Below the pieces are notes generated by a model. The model ran no database searches. It worked only from the letters and a program-made list of their open reading frames with translations, and had not been told where the DNA came from. Both the position numbers and the translations under genes were made by a program. From contig CM043952.1 in NCBI GenBank assembly GCA_014529385.2, forward strand, positions 52,932,619 to 52,996,618: 64,000 nucleotides of DNA, given 5' to 3'. Source of the stretch: Adiantum capillus-veneris (lineage: Eukaryota; Streptophyta; Polypodiopsida; Polypodiales; Pteridaceae). Of this stretch, positions 46,620-56,516 are shown piece by piece (within the stretch, counting starts at the first letter, position 1; the number at the start of each line of letters is the position of its first letter).

Positions 46620-46977
46620 GGGCAGCAGTGTTAGGGTTTCGCAATCGGACTACAGCAAGTTAGGGTTTCACAGATCATTGATCCTTGGAACTCACGAGCT
46701 CGCTACTGCTGCCCACCTGCGCACGCCTTGCTGCCCCCCCCCCCCCCCCTCCTCAGCCCGCTGCCTCTCCCCCCTCCCCCACTGCCGCCCCCTGCCTGCC
46801 CGCGCTGCCTCCAGCCCGCCCGCTGCCTGCCCTCCGCCCCCCCCCGCCTCGGTTTCTCCTCGTCATCCGCTGCAGTTCAGCCTCCTCGGCATTGCTTCGT
46901 TTTTGGGGCAATGTCTCCTGCGCCTGATTGCAGCGTCCGCCCGTTGACCTCTTCTTACGACACAGCAGTAGACACAG

Positions 46978-48733
46978 ATGGAGGCTCCAGCTTCGCCACA
47001 GAGGGACTCGCCAGAAGCCCCCTCGCCCGACCCCGTTGAGCCCACCATTCGACTTGCTCTATCGCCGACAAAGCAAGCGAGCCTAGCCGCTGAGGTAGAG
47101 CGTTTGCAGGCGACTTCGGTCATCTACAAAATTCTCAGCACCCATCCTAGCAAAGGAGAGCTGCGAGACCTTCTCCAGGCCCGCCTTCTCGCAGAGGTGG
47201 GCAAGATCTTGGATGTCCAGATTCTCGGACAGGGGTACTACCAGATCGAGTTCAAGAGCTATGAGTCCAGTGGCCATCCGAGCATCACGCGCCCACTTTC
47301 GACAGTGGCGACATGGTTTTGACCCGACTTCGGATGTGCTAGTAGAGGAGGCAAACATCCCCATCTCAGTCTCAGTCTGCTTTCCAGGTTTACGGAGGGA
47401 GTACCTACCACTTCTTTCCAGGATTGGCTCTGCCATCGGGACTGTCCTGGAGACACCTCGTATGGCAGCATCAGTAGCTGCCAAGGCGGCTGGCATCCCC
47501 TCAGTTCGAGTTTTGGTCAGAGATACCCACACGCTCCCGAAGGTCATCCTTCTGCCTCGGGTGAGTGGGGGTTAGTTTAGACAGAGTGTGGAGTACTCGG
47601 GCCTCCCGAACCAGTGCTTCATTTGCAGACAGATAGGCCACCTAGCGAAGGCCTGTCCACGAAGGAGGCCACGACCTGCACCTCAGCCTCAACCCCAGCC
47701 TGCCAAGGCTGGGCCGCTGCCACAGCCAGCGGCACAACACACAGATTCAGAGCCACCCTCCGAGACTGGGGCTCCAACGGAGGAGGGGTGGTAGCAGGCC
47801 CGTGGCCGTCGACGCCAGGGGCCACAGCGACAGCCTGACACTCAGAGTGGCTCTCAGGTGCCTACTCAGCAGCAGTGGGTTCCCACGGAGAACCGCTTTG
47901 GTCCTCTTGAGCAGGAGGAGCCCCCTACGCCAGCCTCCACCTCCGCTTCACCCTCGCCAGCCGCCCCCCTTCAGAGTTCCCCTCCTCCTCATCCTCCCCT
48001 CCGCCCTCTGCTCTCGTCCACTCCCCACCTCGCCCCTCTACCTCTGTCGCCCCACCCCGCTCCTCTTCCCCCCACCCCACCCCCCATCTCCTTCTCCCCC
48101 CCCTTCTGCTCCAGTTTCATAGTCGACTCAGGAAACCGGTCCTCGCCGGCGGCGGCTAGGAGATCTCTTGGCAGCGCTTTTGCTACGAGTCGCCTAGCGA
48201 GAGAGGGTCAGCCCTTCTTGCGGCCCCCTCTGCAGATGCAGACATCTTCCCTTGCAGCTATCCCTCGTGGTCTGACGAGCATTGACCTCCGACGCCGCTG
48301 GGATTTCTTCGACTACGGGTTCACTCGCTTTCTCGGTGATTCCGCAGCAGACCACGAGGCAGCCTGCTTCAAGGTCCACGCTTTGTTCCTCGCCGCTAGG
48401 GGGACACAGGCCTTGGACTCAGCAGTTGGTTTCTCCTTCCCCCTCTGTGGTAGGGCCGAGACAGAGTGGTCCCTCAACTCAGTGGTGGGATGGTTGCATA
48501 CACAGGTTCTCGAGTTCTCTCACCACATGGGAGAACTTGGAGTTACAAATTTGCTGCAGACTTTGTGGCCACTGGCCAAGTTTGCGGTGACACCCCCAGA
48601 CTCAGCAGGATGTAGGCACATTGTGGTGTACTTTTTTGCTGATACGCAGTGTTTGCCTTGCTATGTATACATTCATGAGGACTCCTGGACAGAGGAGGTT
48701 GCTTTACGCACGGCTCGCTCTGCTTGGGCTTAA
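46978..48733 (+). pseudogene. LINE ORF1, DUF4283-like with CCHC knuckle
   Basis: Frames 46978-47322, 47213-47575, 47588-47794 and 47858-48733 are pieces of one protein: a charged/coiled segment (KQASLAAEVERLQATSVIYK), a DUF4283-like segment (ISVSVCFPGLRREYLPLLSR), a zinc knuckle CFICRQIGHLAKAC (about 47618-47659) just after VEYSGLPNQ, a proline-rich tail, and a domain RRRWDFFDYGFTRFLGDSAA. The last domain recurs at 56640-56760. ORF1 proteins coat LINE RNA. Stop and frameshift breaks make this copy dead. Confidence 0.65.
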
Positions 48734-48858
48734 GCTAGGCACTCACTGCAGTCTCGCCTATCTAGAGGACACTCGGATGCAGATTATTCCCCATCCAAGC
48801 CAGCCTCGAAGATAGCCCGTCTTGCTGCTGCGGCAGCATCTATTCTCTCTTGCTCCCC

Positions 48859-49385
48859 ATGAGGATCGTCTCGTGGAACGTGCAGGGACTAGCTGGGCCC
48901 CAATTTCAATGACAGCGGAGCCGATTGCGTTAGGAGCTTCAGCGCTACCTTGTGAGAGGAGAGATTGATCTCCTTATGCTTCAGGAGCACCATCTGTCTG
49001 AGAGCCGCATTCGGCGATGTGGTCAGATTTTGCGTGGACGATATGATACCTTTTGGTCAGCTGCTTTTGGACCTGGAGGCATCGAGGGTGGGGTATGTAT
49101 GACTATTGCGGACTCATTGCAGCAGGCCATTGTGGGCAGAGGGATTATTGTGCCAGGCACGGCTCAATGGATTACTATGCAGGTTCAGGGTGGCCTTGTG
49201 GGCTTCCTGAACATCTATGCGCCCAATGTGGCGAGTGCTCGTGCAGAGTTTTAGTCACAGATTGTTGAGTCTTTGCCAAAGGCTGACCATTGGTGTATAG
49301 GAGGGGACTTCAACATGTTGGAGGACCCTTCTGACAGGATTCGAGGCAACCATGCTACTGTGCATGGAGTCGAGTTTGTTGGGTC
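48859..49385 (+). pseudogene. LINE ORF2 endonuclease fragment
   Basis: ATG 48859: MRIVSWNVQGLAGPQFQ, the APE-type endonuclease start, then LLMLQEHHLSESRIRRC with catalytic E, FLNIYAPN, and GGDFNMLEDPSDR with catalytic D and N. Stops lie near 48910, 48931 and 49252. The domain nicks target DNA to prime reverse transcription. It is cut off at about 49385 before the final SDH motif. Confidence 0.8.
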
Positions 49386-49889
49386 CAAGCCCTTGTCGGC
49401 CAGCCCCGTGGGAAAGCCTCCTATGGCATGCAGATGCTTTTAGTTATGAGCCACTCCACAAGTGGAGTTTGCATGGTTAGTTTAGCCTATATATGTAAAA
49501 GGTTACACATCAATCAAAATAGAGAAGAAGAATAGCGTATTTATCGGAAAAAAAAAAAGTTAGGGTTACACAGTCAAGCAGCAGCGAATTAGGGGTTCAC
49601 AGTGGGACAGCAAAGCGTGAAGGTCTCGGAACTGACAGCTTGGGTGTGCGCACGGTGTCCCACCAGAGAATTCCTTGCGGCCTCCCTTAACTCTGCGCCA
49701 TCTGCAGTTCAGGCGTTGCCTTGACAGCTAGCTTCCGACACAGGTTTTGTACATCTTTAGGTTTTTTAGTTTGATTAAAGTTTTCAAGCAGCATTTTCCT
49801 ATACAGCCAGCTTGTGTGTGTCTGTCGGTGTCGATAGCAGTCAAATATCCAAAAACCCAAAAAAAAGATTGTGTGTGTGGGAGCTTCAC

Positions 49890-51027
49890 ATGGATTCGGC
49901 CGAGCAGTGTATATACAAGCCCGGGAAGGCCATGGAATCTTCGGATATGGATGCTTTAAGCTTTATCAAAGAATGTTTGCATGAGGATTTCGAGGATGCT
50001 CATCAAGCCTGGGAAGGATCCGCTCCTGTCATGGAAGTGCGCATTCCTATAAAGGAGCTTATGGATCCCGTTGCGCAATATGCACTCAACGCGGTGAATC
50101 TTTTTTTCCCGGGAAGAATGCCTACGGCTCAGGATGTAGGCCAATGGGTTGATTTCCTACTCAAACGGCAAGCAGTCCGAGGGGTTTACTTCGGCGCGCG
50201 CGGGTTCTATGAAGTCTTGCTGGCCGACATGGATGCTCGGGACGCTTTGCTTGAAATGTCTCCTCTTTTCTTCAATACGCAGATGACTCATGTACTGCCC
50301 TGGGCTCTCACCAAGGACTATCGATTTTCCTCGCACCTGGCGTCACTTCCTTCCTTTGCTAGCTGCTCAGTTGGGCAAAGTCATTTGCCCTCCGAAGCTG
50401 GACGCAAATACAAATCGTTTTTGTATTCTATGGGACACAGATATCCCCACACCACGAGGTATTTCCATCGATTCTGGGGATGCAGTGGTTGGCAAGCGTC
50501 CATTTAAGCTTAAGTGGGGCAAGTTTGCAAACTCTTGTTTCCGATATGGCAAATTCGGTCATATGCAGTCCGAATGTCCGGAACCCAACCTGCAACCACC
50601 GCCTTCAGCTGTTCCTACTCCTCAACCCCACTCAAATCCGAAATCTTCTGCTGACGTTCAAACCAAAGGTGTTTCAACCTCCTCTCCGACAGCCGGAGTG
50701 AATAAAGGCAAGGGGAAACAACTACAATTGTTTACACTTTCTGCCTCTCCGAATATTAAAGACAAAGGCAAAGAACCGGCTTCAACCTCCCAAACTTGGA
50801 TGTTGCCCAAGAAACCCGTCAAAGCTGCTACAACCCGTATTCCGGCATCTTCTCGTAATTATGTGCCCCCTTTGAAGAATGTTTCTCAAAAAAAGCTCCC
50901 TTGTAATGACAACTCGTCTTTGGCTGAAGCCTGGGACAAGGTGGTCCGTTCTTATAAGGAAGTTGTTACAAGTGAAGCCTCTTCATCGCAAGGCTTTTAC
51001 TTTCAATCTTCCGAGTCCAGGTCTTGA
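49890..51027 (+). pseudogene. LINE ORF1, DUF4283-like with altered zinc knuckle
   Basis: ATG 49890 (MDSAEQCIYKPGKAMESSDM). 49890-about 50340 encodes a DUF4283-like domain (KRQAVRGVYFGARGFYEVLL, FFNTQMTHVLPWAL). A frameshift near 50310-50340 moves the protein to the 50290-51027 frame: HFLPLLAAQLGKVICPPKLD, then CFRYGKFGHMQSEC at about 50537-50578, where the second Cys of the knuckle is Tyr, then an S/T/P/K-rich tail. Confidence 0.7.
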
Positions 51028-51938
51028 CCCACCTCCTCAGGTGATTGCAGCCGGGGAGGATGTGTCGATGGGCACTGGTACTTGAGTTTTTTCCCATTTT
51101 CTCATTTCCTCGCCCACTGTATATACCATATCAAAATGCATAGTTCTTTGAAGTGCATCTCCTATAATGTGCGTGGGTTATGCAATCACGACAAGTGGCG
51201 GTTAACTTGGCACTATGTACATACATGTCAAGCGGATATTGTGGTTCTTCAAGAGCATAACCAGCATCAATTTGCAGGACAGACCTCTTACCTTGCAGGC
51301 TACTGGATAGCTTATGCAAGCTTGGCCGGCTATTCTAGTGTACTTATACTTGTTCGACACGAACTCTTTCCGACCTTGGTTTTCAATGACCCAGCTGGGA
51401 GATGGATGGTCATCCACTGTATTGTTAATGGAGAAGTTTTTGAATTTGGAGGCTTATATGCATACACAGTGTCTGCAGATAGGGCACGGTTGTGGAGCGC
51501 TACCTCCTCTTATTGTTGGCGTTCTAATGCATTTCTCTGTGGGGACTTTAATAATGCACCTAACCATGCAGATAATACTACTGGGCATTCTCACATGCTT
51601 CATACAGAACGGCAATCATGGGATCAATTTATGATGACATGTAATGGGCTTGATTTGTGGCCCCTATCACATGCGACTAATCCAAGATTCACTTTTCAAC
51701 ATAATGCTCAATCTATGTATCGCGCTTGGCTAGATCGCTGGTATCTTTTTCACACGCGATTATATGAGGACTTTGTATGCGAGTTGAAGATTGATTATGC
51801 TATGTGTCTTTCGGATCATTTTCCTGTATGCTTGAAGCTTCGTTTTGGCTCTTTTTATGCCAATGATCGCCTGCCCAAGAAGAGGCTTTTGCATGTCAAT
51901 AATGCTTATCTCAAGCATGAGCCTTTTCGGGCTATGAT

Positions 51939-53205
51939 TGTCACGTGACACATCCGTCCGTGGACAAGCTACAGCAGGATCAGGGTTCAGTCAGTCTAGT
52001 AAGTCTACATTAGAAGTGATCTGGCACTTTTTGTGAGTCTATTCGTAGACCGTGCATGCCCAGTCACTTAGCATAGATGCATATCCTTTGGTTGCACATA
52101 GCATGATCATCAGTATTCCCTTCAGAATCCATCAGATTCAGTCAGGGGAATTTTCCAGTGCATTTAGCCTATTTTTCCTATTTTTGGTATTTTCACTTAT
52201 TATTTTTAAGTGACTTTCCAACAAAAGTAGGTAGGGCAATTTTGCTAAGTTAATATATAAGCAAACCCCAAGTTAGCACTTTCTAGCAGAAGAGGCAGGA
52301 GGAGCACATGCTCAACAGGCATCTTTTCAGTAGAACCCCTAGCAGATCCTTCGCGTTTTGGATTCCCATCCTTGCCGCATCAGCCCAGCGTTTTAGCATC
52401 GCCATACACTCTCCATCATTGGCGTTTTCTCCCCCAACAGACCATCGCCAGCAAGCCTCCCCTTCCTTGGAGTTTCCCCATCTGTAGCCATCGCCAGCAA
52501 ATCAGCCCATTGGCGTTTGACCTCAGCATCATAAAGACCTAGCGTTTCCACAGCATTGCATCGCCGGCAACTCCAGCACTGCAGCAATTCACTAACGCTA
52601 GCAAGAGCTTCAACGTTTCTGGATTTCAGGCCCAGATCAGCCTAGCGTTTTTGCTAGCAACAGGAATGCATCAGCGTTTTTTATTTTCAGCCAAAACGCA
52701 GCAGAATATGCAGCGTTTTCAGCATGCTTGATCAGTAGCAGAGTCAGCCCCATTGGTTGCAGAAGTTCCCCCAATTTCAGCCCATAAAAACGCAGCCAAA
52801 ACAGTCATTTTCAGCCACCGAAACAGTCCCAAAATTCAGCAGGTAGAAGACCACAGATTTCAGCCCTAAAATCGTCGTCGTCATCGGCATAGTCCAAGTT
52901 GCATCAGTCCATTGCATACGCATTGTACCACTTTGTGCAATCAAAGGTAGACCACTCTCGCCGACGAGAGTGGGGCCTTCGGAGGAGGGTTTTACAACGT
53001 CTCTGGTGTCGTATCTCTCTTCTCTCTCTATCTCTCAGTCTCATACACTTGCACGCACAGTGTCCATTCACTTTGTTTGTGATCATAGCATTCTCTCATT
53101 AAGAACGGAAGGCTCTACCTTCCATAAGAACAAAAGGAACCTTGAGCACAGTTCGGAGCACTCATCTTGAGCAAAGCGCAAACAATCATTCCACTGCACC
53201 TAACA
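51939..53205 (+). repeat. 5' LTR of the small element
   Basis: TGTCACGTGACAC to CACCTAACA, 1267 bp. The middle (52350-52720) has about nine GCGTTT/ACGTTT motifs, each usually preceded by A or C-A. A 50-bp TCTC/ACAC segment lies at 53012-53060. Confidence 0.85.
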
Positions 53206-53206
53206 T

Positions 53207-53218
53207 TGGTATCAGAGC
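53207..53218 (+). promoter_or_regulatory. Primer-binding site, initiator tRNA-Met
   Basis: TGGTATCAGAGC one base after the LTR: the standard plant retrotransposon site complementary to the initiator tRNA-Met 3' end. Confidence 0.9.
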
Positions 53219-53696
53219 ATTGGCACTGTTCTGTATCACTCAAGGAAAGAACCACAAGAACCACAAGAATATTTTTTTTTTCTTGTTGAGGTCGCACGAA
53301 CCCAAGTTCGCTTGGGCATGTCGATTCCTAATCGTGTTTTGTTGAAGAGTGACAGGAATCCCAAGAAAGAAGGGCTTGTCCAACCTCCCCTTGTGTCTCT
53401 TTTCACTCATTGAGAGCGGACCGTGCACTTAGCGGCCGGCCAATCGACGTGAGGTGGGAAAAAGCATCCTTGGTGTGAGCGGAAGGCCGCGAAGGGGTGC
53501 GCCCGCAGAAAGGAGTAGAACTCAGCCCTCGGGTGAAGAGAAGATCCTTCTCCAACGCGATTTGCAAGCGAAAGAACACCTCAAGAACCTCAAGATCCTC
53601 AAGATCCTCAAGAACCCACGTTCCTCGTGAACTTAAGAACCAAAGATCATAGTGCATGGTCGTCACCCAAAGCGGAATGGATACTTCGCATACAGC

Positions 53697-54445
53697 GTTT
53701 CCCCATCTGTAGCCATCGCCAACAAATCAGCCCATTAGCGTTTTTGACCTCGGCATCATAAAGACCTAGCATTTCCACAGCATTGCATCGCCAGAAACTC
53801 CAGCACTGCAGCAATTCACTAACGTTGGCAAGAGCTTCAGCGTTTTTGGATTTCCTGCCCAGATCAGCCTAGCGTTTTTGCTAGCAACAGGAATGCATCA
53901 GCGTTTTTTATTTTCAGCCAAAATGCAGCAGAATATGCAGCGTTTTCAGCATGCTTGATCAGTAGCAGAGTCAGCCCCATCGGTTGCAGAAGATCCCCCA
54001 ATTTCAGCCCATAAAAACGCAGCCAAAACAGTCATTTTCAGCCACCGAAACAGTCCCAAAATTCAGCAGGTAGAAGACCACAGATTTCAGCCCTAAAATC
54101 GTCGTCGTCATCACCGTCGTCGTCATCGGCATAGTCCAAGTTGCATCAGTCCATTGCATACGCATTGTACCACTTTGTGCAATCAAAGGTAGACCACGCT
54201 CGCCGACGAGAGTGGGGCCTTCGGAGGAGGGTTTTACGTCGTCTGGTGTCGTATCTCTCTTCTCTCTCTATCTCTCAGTCTCATACACTTGCACGCACAG
54301 TGTCCATTCACTTTGTTTGTGATCATAGCATTCTCTCATTAAGAACGGAAAGCTCTACCTTCCATAAGAACAAAAGGAACCTTGAGCACAGTTCGGAGCA
54401 CTTATCTTGAGCAAAGCGCAAACAATCATTCCGCTGCACCTAACA
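53697..54445 (+). repeat. 3' LTR lacking its 5' part
   Basis: Matches 52472-53205 from GTTTCCCCATCTGTAGCC on, with a 15-bp or so insertion of CGTC/CATC repeats near 54105. It ends TAACA at 54445 followed by the ATGAT duplication. Confidence 0.85.
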
Positions 54446-55601
54446 ATGATTGTGGATATCATCCCGCCTTTGATCTCCCAGATGTATGTTGATATGGACA
54501 TAGCCTGGTTCCGCTTTGTTATGCGTGTTCAATGTGTTATCCAGGATTATGGCAGGGATTATTTTCACAATTAAGGGAACAAGTTAATCAGGCGAAGGAT
54601 GCTTGTAGAGAAGACTAATGCACTTGGCGAATCATTCTTCTCTTACTGACACTCAAGCGACTGAGTTCTTTTCTGCTCGCGTTGTGTTACAGCACAATGA
54701 TGAGAGGAGTTGGCCAAATGGCAAACTCGAGCTCGACAACAAGCTTTTGCGGATAAAGGATGTTCTTCTAAACAATTTTTCCGGCATGTGGACTCTCGCT
54801 TCTCTGATTGGAATCAGGCTACGACTAGATTGGACTGCATCTCAGCTGGCAGTGTATATGCCATCCTTCAGTCTGATATATGGATTGTGCATCATGGTAA
54901 TCGGTTGTGGTTGCTCTCCGAGTCATACTTGTGGTGGCAACACACAATGTATCGTATTTGGCAGAGTTATCTACCTTTGAAGGAACGGGTTTTATTGTGG
55001 CGTTGTTTGGTGGGAGCTCTACATGTTGGCAATGTGTTACATACTCGGCATATTGCACCTTCCCACTGCCCCGGATGCCTTGAAGCTGAGGAGACCGTGC
55101 CACACTTATTATGACGTTGTCGCCACTCCAGAGCCTTCATTCGGCAAGTGTCGACTGCTCTTCGGCTGCGTTTTCTTTCCGGCTCTTTTCACAGACACTT
55201 TTGGCTTTTTGGAGTGCTTCGGTCATCACATTCTCAGTTTGCGGTGTTCTTCACCTGGGTCAGATTTTGGGCCCTGTGGACCATCTGGCACCATAGGACC
55301 TCCTTAATGTTCCAAGGCACCTATGTTGACCCCTTCCCCTATTTCAATTCATCTCTTGGTGAAGCACTACATTTTGCTCATGATGTTGGAGACATCACTC
55401 TTGATGCCTAGTGTAAATTTAATCATGAATTGGTGTGTGTGTCACAATGTGAGAGTGTGGGGAAATGAGTACCCGGGTGTTTTTTCTTTCGTTTTATCTT
55501 GTTCTAGTGTCCTTTTATCTCTCTTTCAACATTAAGGTCGTGTGGGGTCTTATATTTGTGGTCCAAATATCCTACACAAGTCATGACAATAAATATCTTA
55601 C

Positions 55602-56516
55602 TTTTTCTTTTTTGGCAAGAAAGAGATCCTTCTATTAGTTAAAAATCGCCCATTGGGCTACAACATCCCTGAAGGGAAAGATACATGAGGGGAGACTCTC
55701 CCAACCGAAAAGATATGTACAAATGTGGGCTAAATCACGAGATATGGGGTGGGAATAACCACATTGGTGGGCGGTAATGCCATCGAGGGATCCCTTGCTG
55801 TATAGTGAAGAAGGGGCCTGAACTCCATAGTCATAGCCCTTACGCGATCCGAACCATCCTGGAGTTGGTCAAACTGGCCTCTCAAGGTGTGTATGAGCTC
55901 TAGCCAGATGTCGCGTACTGTCTCTACAGATGGAACTGCTCAGGCCTCAAAAATGCGAAAACAGCGGGCCCACCATATAAACCATAGTGTCAAGCTGCTG
56001 ATAAGGGCCCATCGGCTATCTGCCTCTTGTCTCCCAGTCCCAAGGGATCACCTCCAAGGCTCGACGTAGTCGAGGTCGACCATCCTAGATCTCTATCATC
56101 ATGCTGACTACTTATGTCTCGTACTGAAGTGCAAGGCCCGTGAGGGTGGACCATGTTGCCGAGCCCCAAGTAAATTGTCTAGTTGTACCTAGTGAGGGGA
56201 GCAGAAGAAGGACTCGGAGCCATATCTGTTGTGCTATGGGCAGTCCCAAAGGCAATGCCTTTGTGTCTCTCTGTGATGACCACATGATGTGCACGCGGAG
56301 GGGTGGCCAGTGTGCTCCAACCAGCTGCCCACTGCTACTACCCTGTGAGCAACCAACCACTGGAACATCGTGGCTCTTGGGCAGTCGGTTATCCCAGAGA
56401 CATGTCCAAGAATCTGTCAAGAACTCAGATGAGAGGCCCTCCCTCTGCGAATGGTCCACTGCTGCTGGAGAGATCTCACGCTGAGCAGTAAAGATGTGAC
56501 GGCCTGGGCCCTCCTC
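55602..56516 (-). mobile_element. 3' half of an inverted LINE
   Basis: Reverse strand: sequence before the zinc finger, then FQWLVAHRVVAVGSWLEH, CTSCGHHRETQRHCLWDCP (zinc-finger-RT domain, one frame broken) and AQQIWLRVLLLLPS, followed by 3' untranslated sequence and an A-rich tail near 55614-55600. It abuts a forward LINE segment at about 56517-56521 in head-to-head orientation, at GCTAGGCGATC. Confidence 0.7.

Larger units (their letters stand above)
46620..49558 (+). mobile_element. L1-type LINE with internal deletion and poly(A)
   Basis: 5' leader from about 46620 (with TTAGGGTTT motifs), ORF1 from 46978, ORF2 endonuclease from 48859, then at about 49385 the sequence jumps past RT to a short 3' untranslated stretch and an 11-A tail at 49548-49558. 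ORF2 lacks RT and the zinc finger, so it cannot move itself. The 5' leader resembles that of the LINE beginning at 49559. Confidence 0.75.
51939..54445 (+). mobile_element. Small non-coding LTR element
   Basis: It has a full 5' LTR (51939-53205), a primer site, an internal region of about 490 bp without a recognisable gene, and a 3' LTR lacking its first 530 or so bases (53697-54445). ATGAT at 51934-51938 and 54446-54450 is a 5-bp duplication, so it is one insertion. It resembles TRIM/LARD-type non-autonomous elements. The polypurine tract was lost with the LTR start. Confidence 0.85.
51136..55411 (+). pseudogene. LINE ORF2: endonuclease and C-terminus, RT deleted
   Basis: ATG 51136: LKCISYNVRGLCNHDKWR, VVLQEHNQHQFAG (catalytic E), FLCGDFNNAPNHAD (D and N) and CLSDHFPVCLKL (the SDH motif) form a complete APE endonuclease up to about 51850. 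The frame is split by the LTR element at 51939-54445. Afterwards it carries WQTRARQQAFADKG and, after the RT deletion, LPLKERVLLWRCLVGALHVG and a zinc-finger CPGCLEAEETVPHLL with a TGA at about 55112, ending near 55411. Not functional. Confidence 0.75.
49559..55430 (+). mobile_element. Second L1-type LINE, interrupted by an LTR element
   Basis: It starts directly after the poly(A) of the previous LINE with GTTAGGGTTACACAG, has ORF1 at 49890-51027 and ORF2 from 51136. An LTR element sits at 51939-54445; ORF2 resumes at 54446 (FRAMI, then VDIIPPL, in frame). The RT core is deleted near 54825: sequence passes from WQTRARQQAFADKG...QFFRHV, which normally precedes RT, to the C-terminal zinc-finger region. 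Confidence 0.75.

Noticed and set aside
46678-48122. Several overlapping proline-rich frames
   Set aside because: They come from C-rich tracts; only the frame with the DUF4283-like and CCHC motifs is supported.
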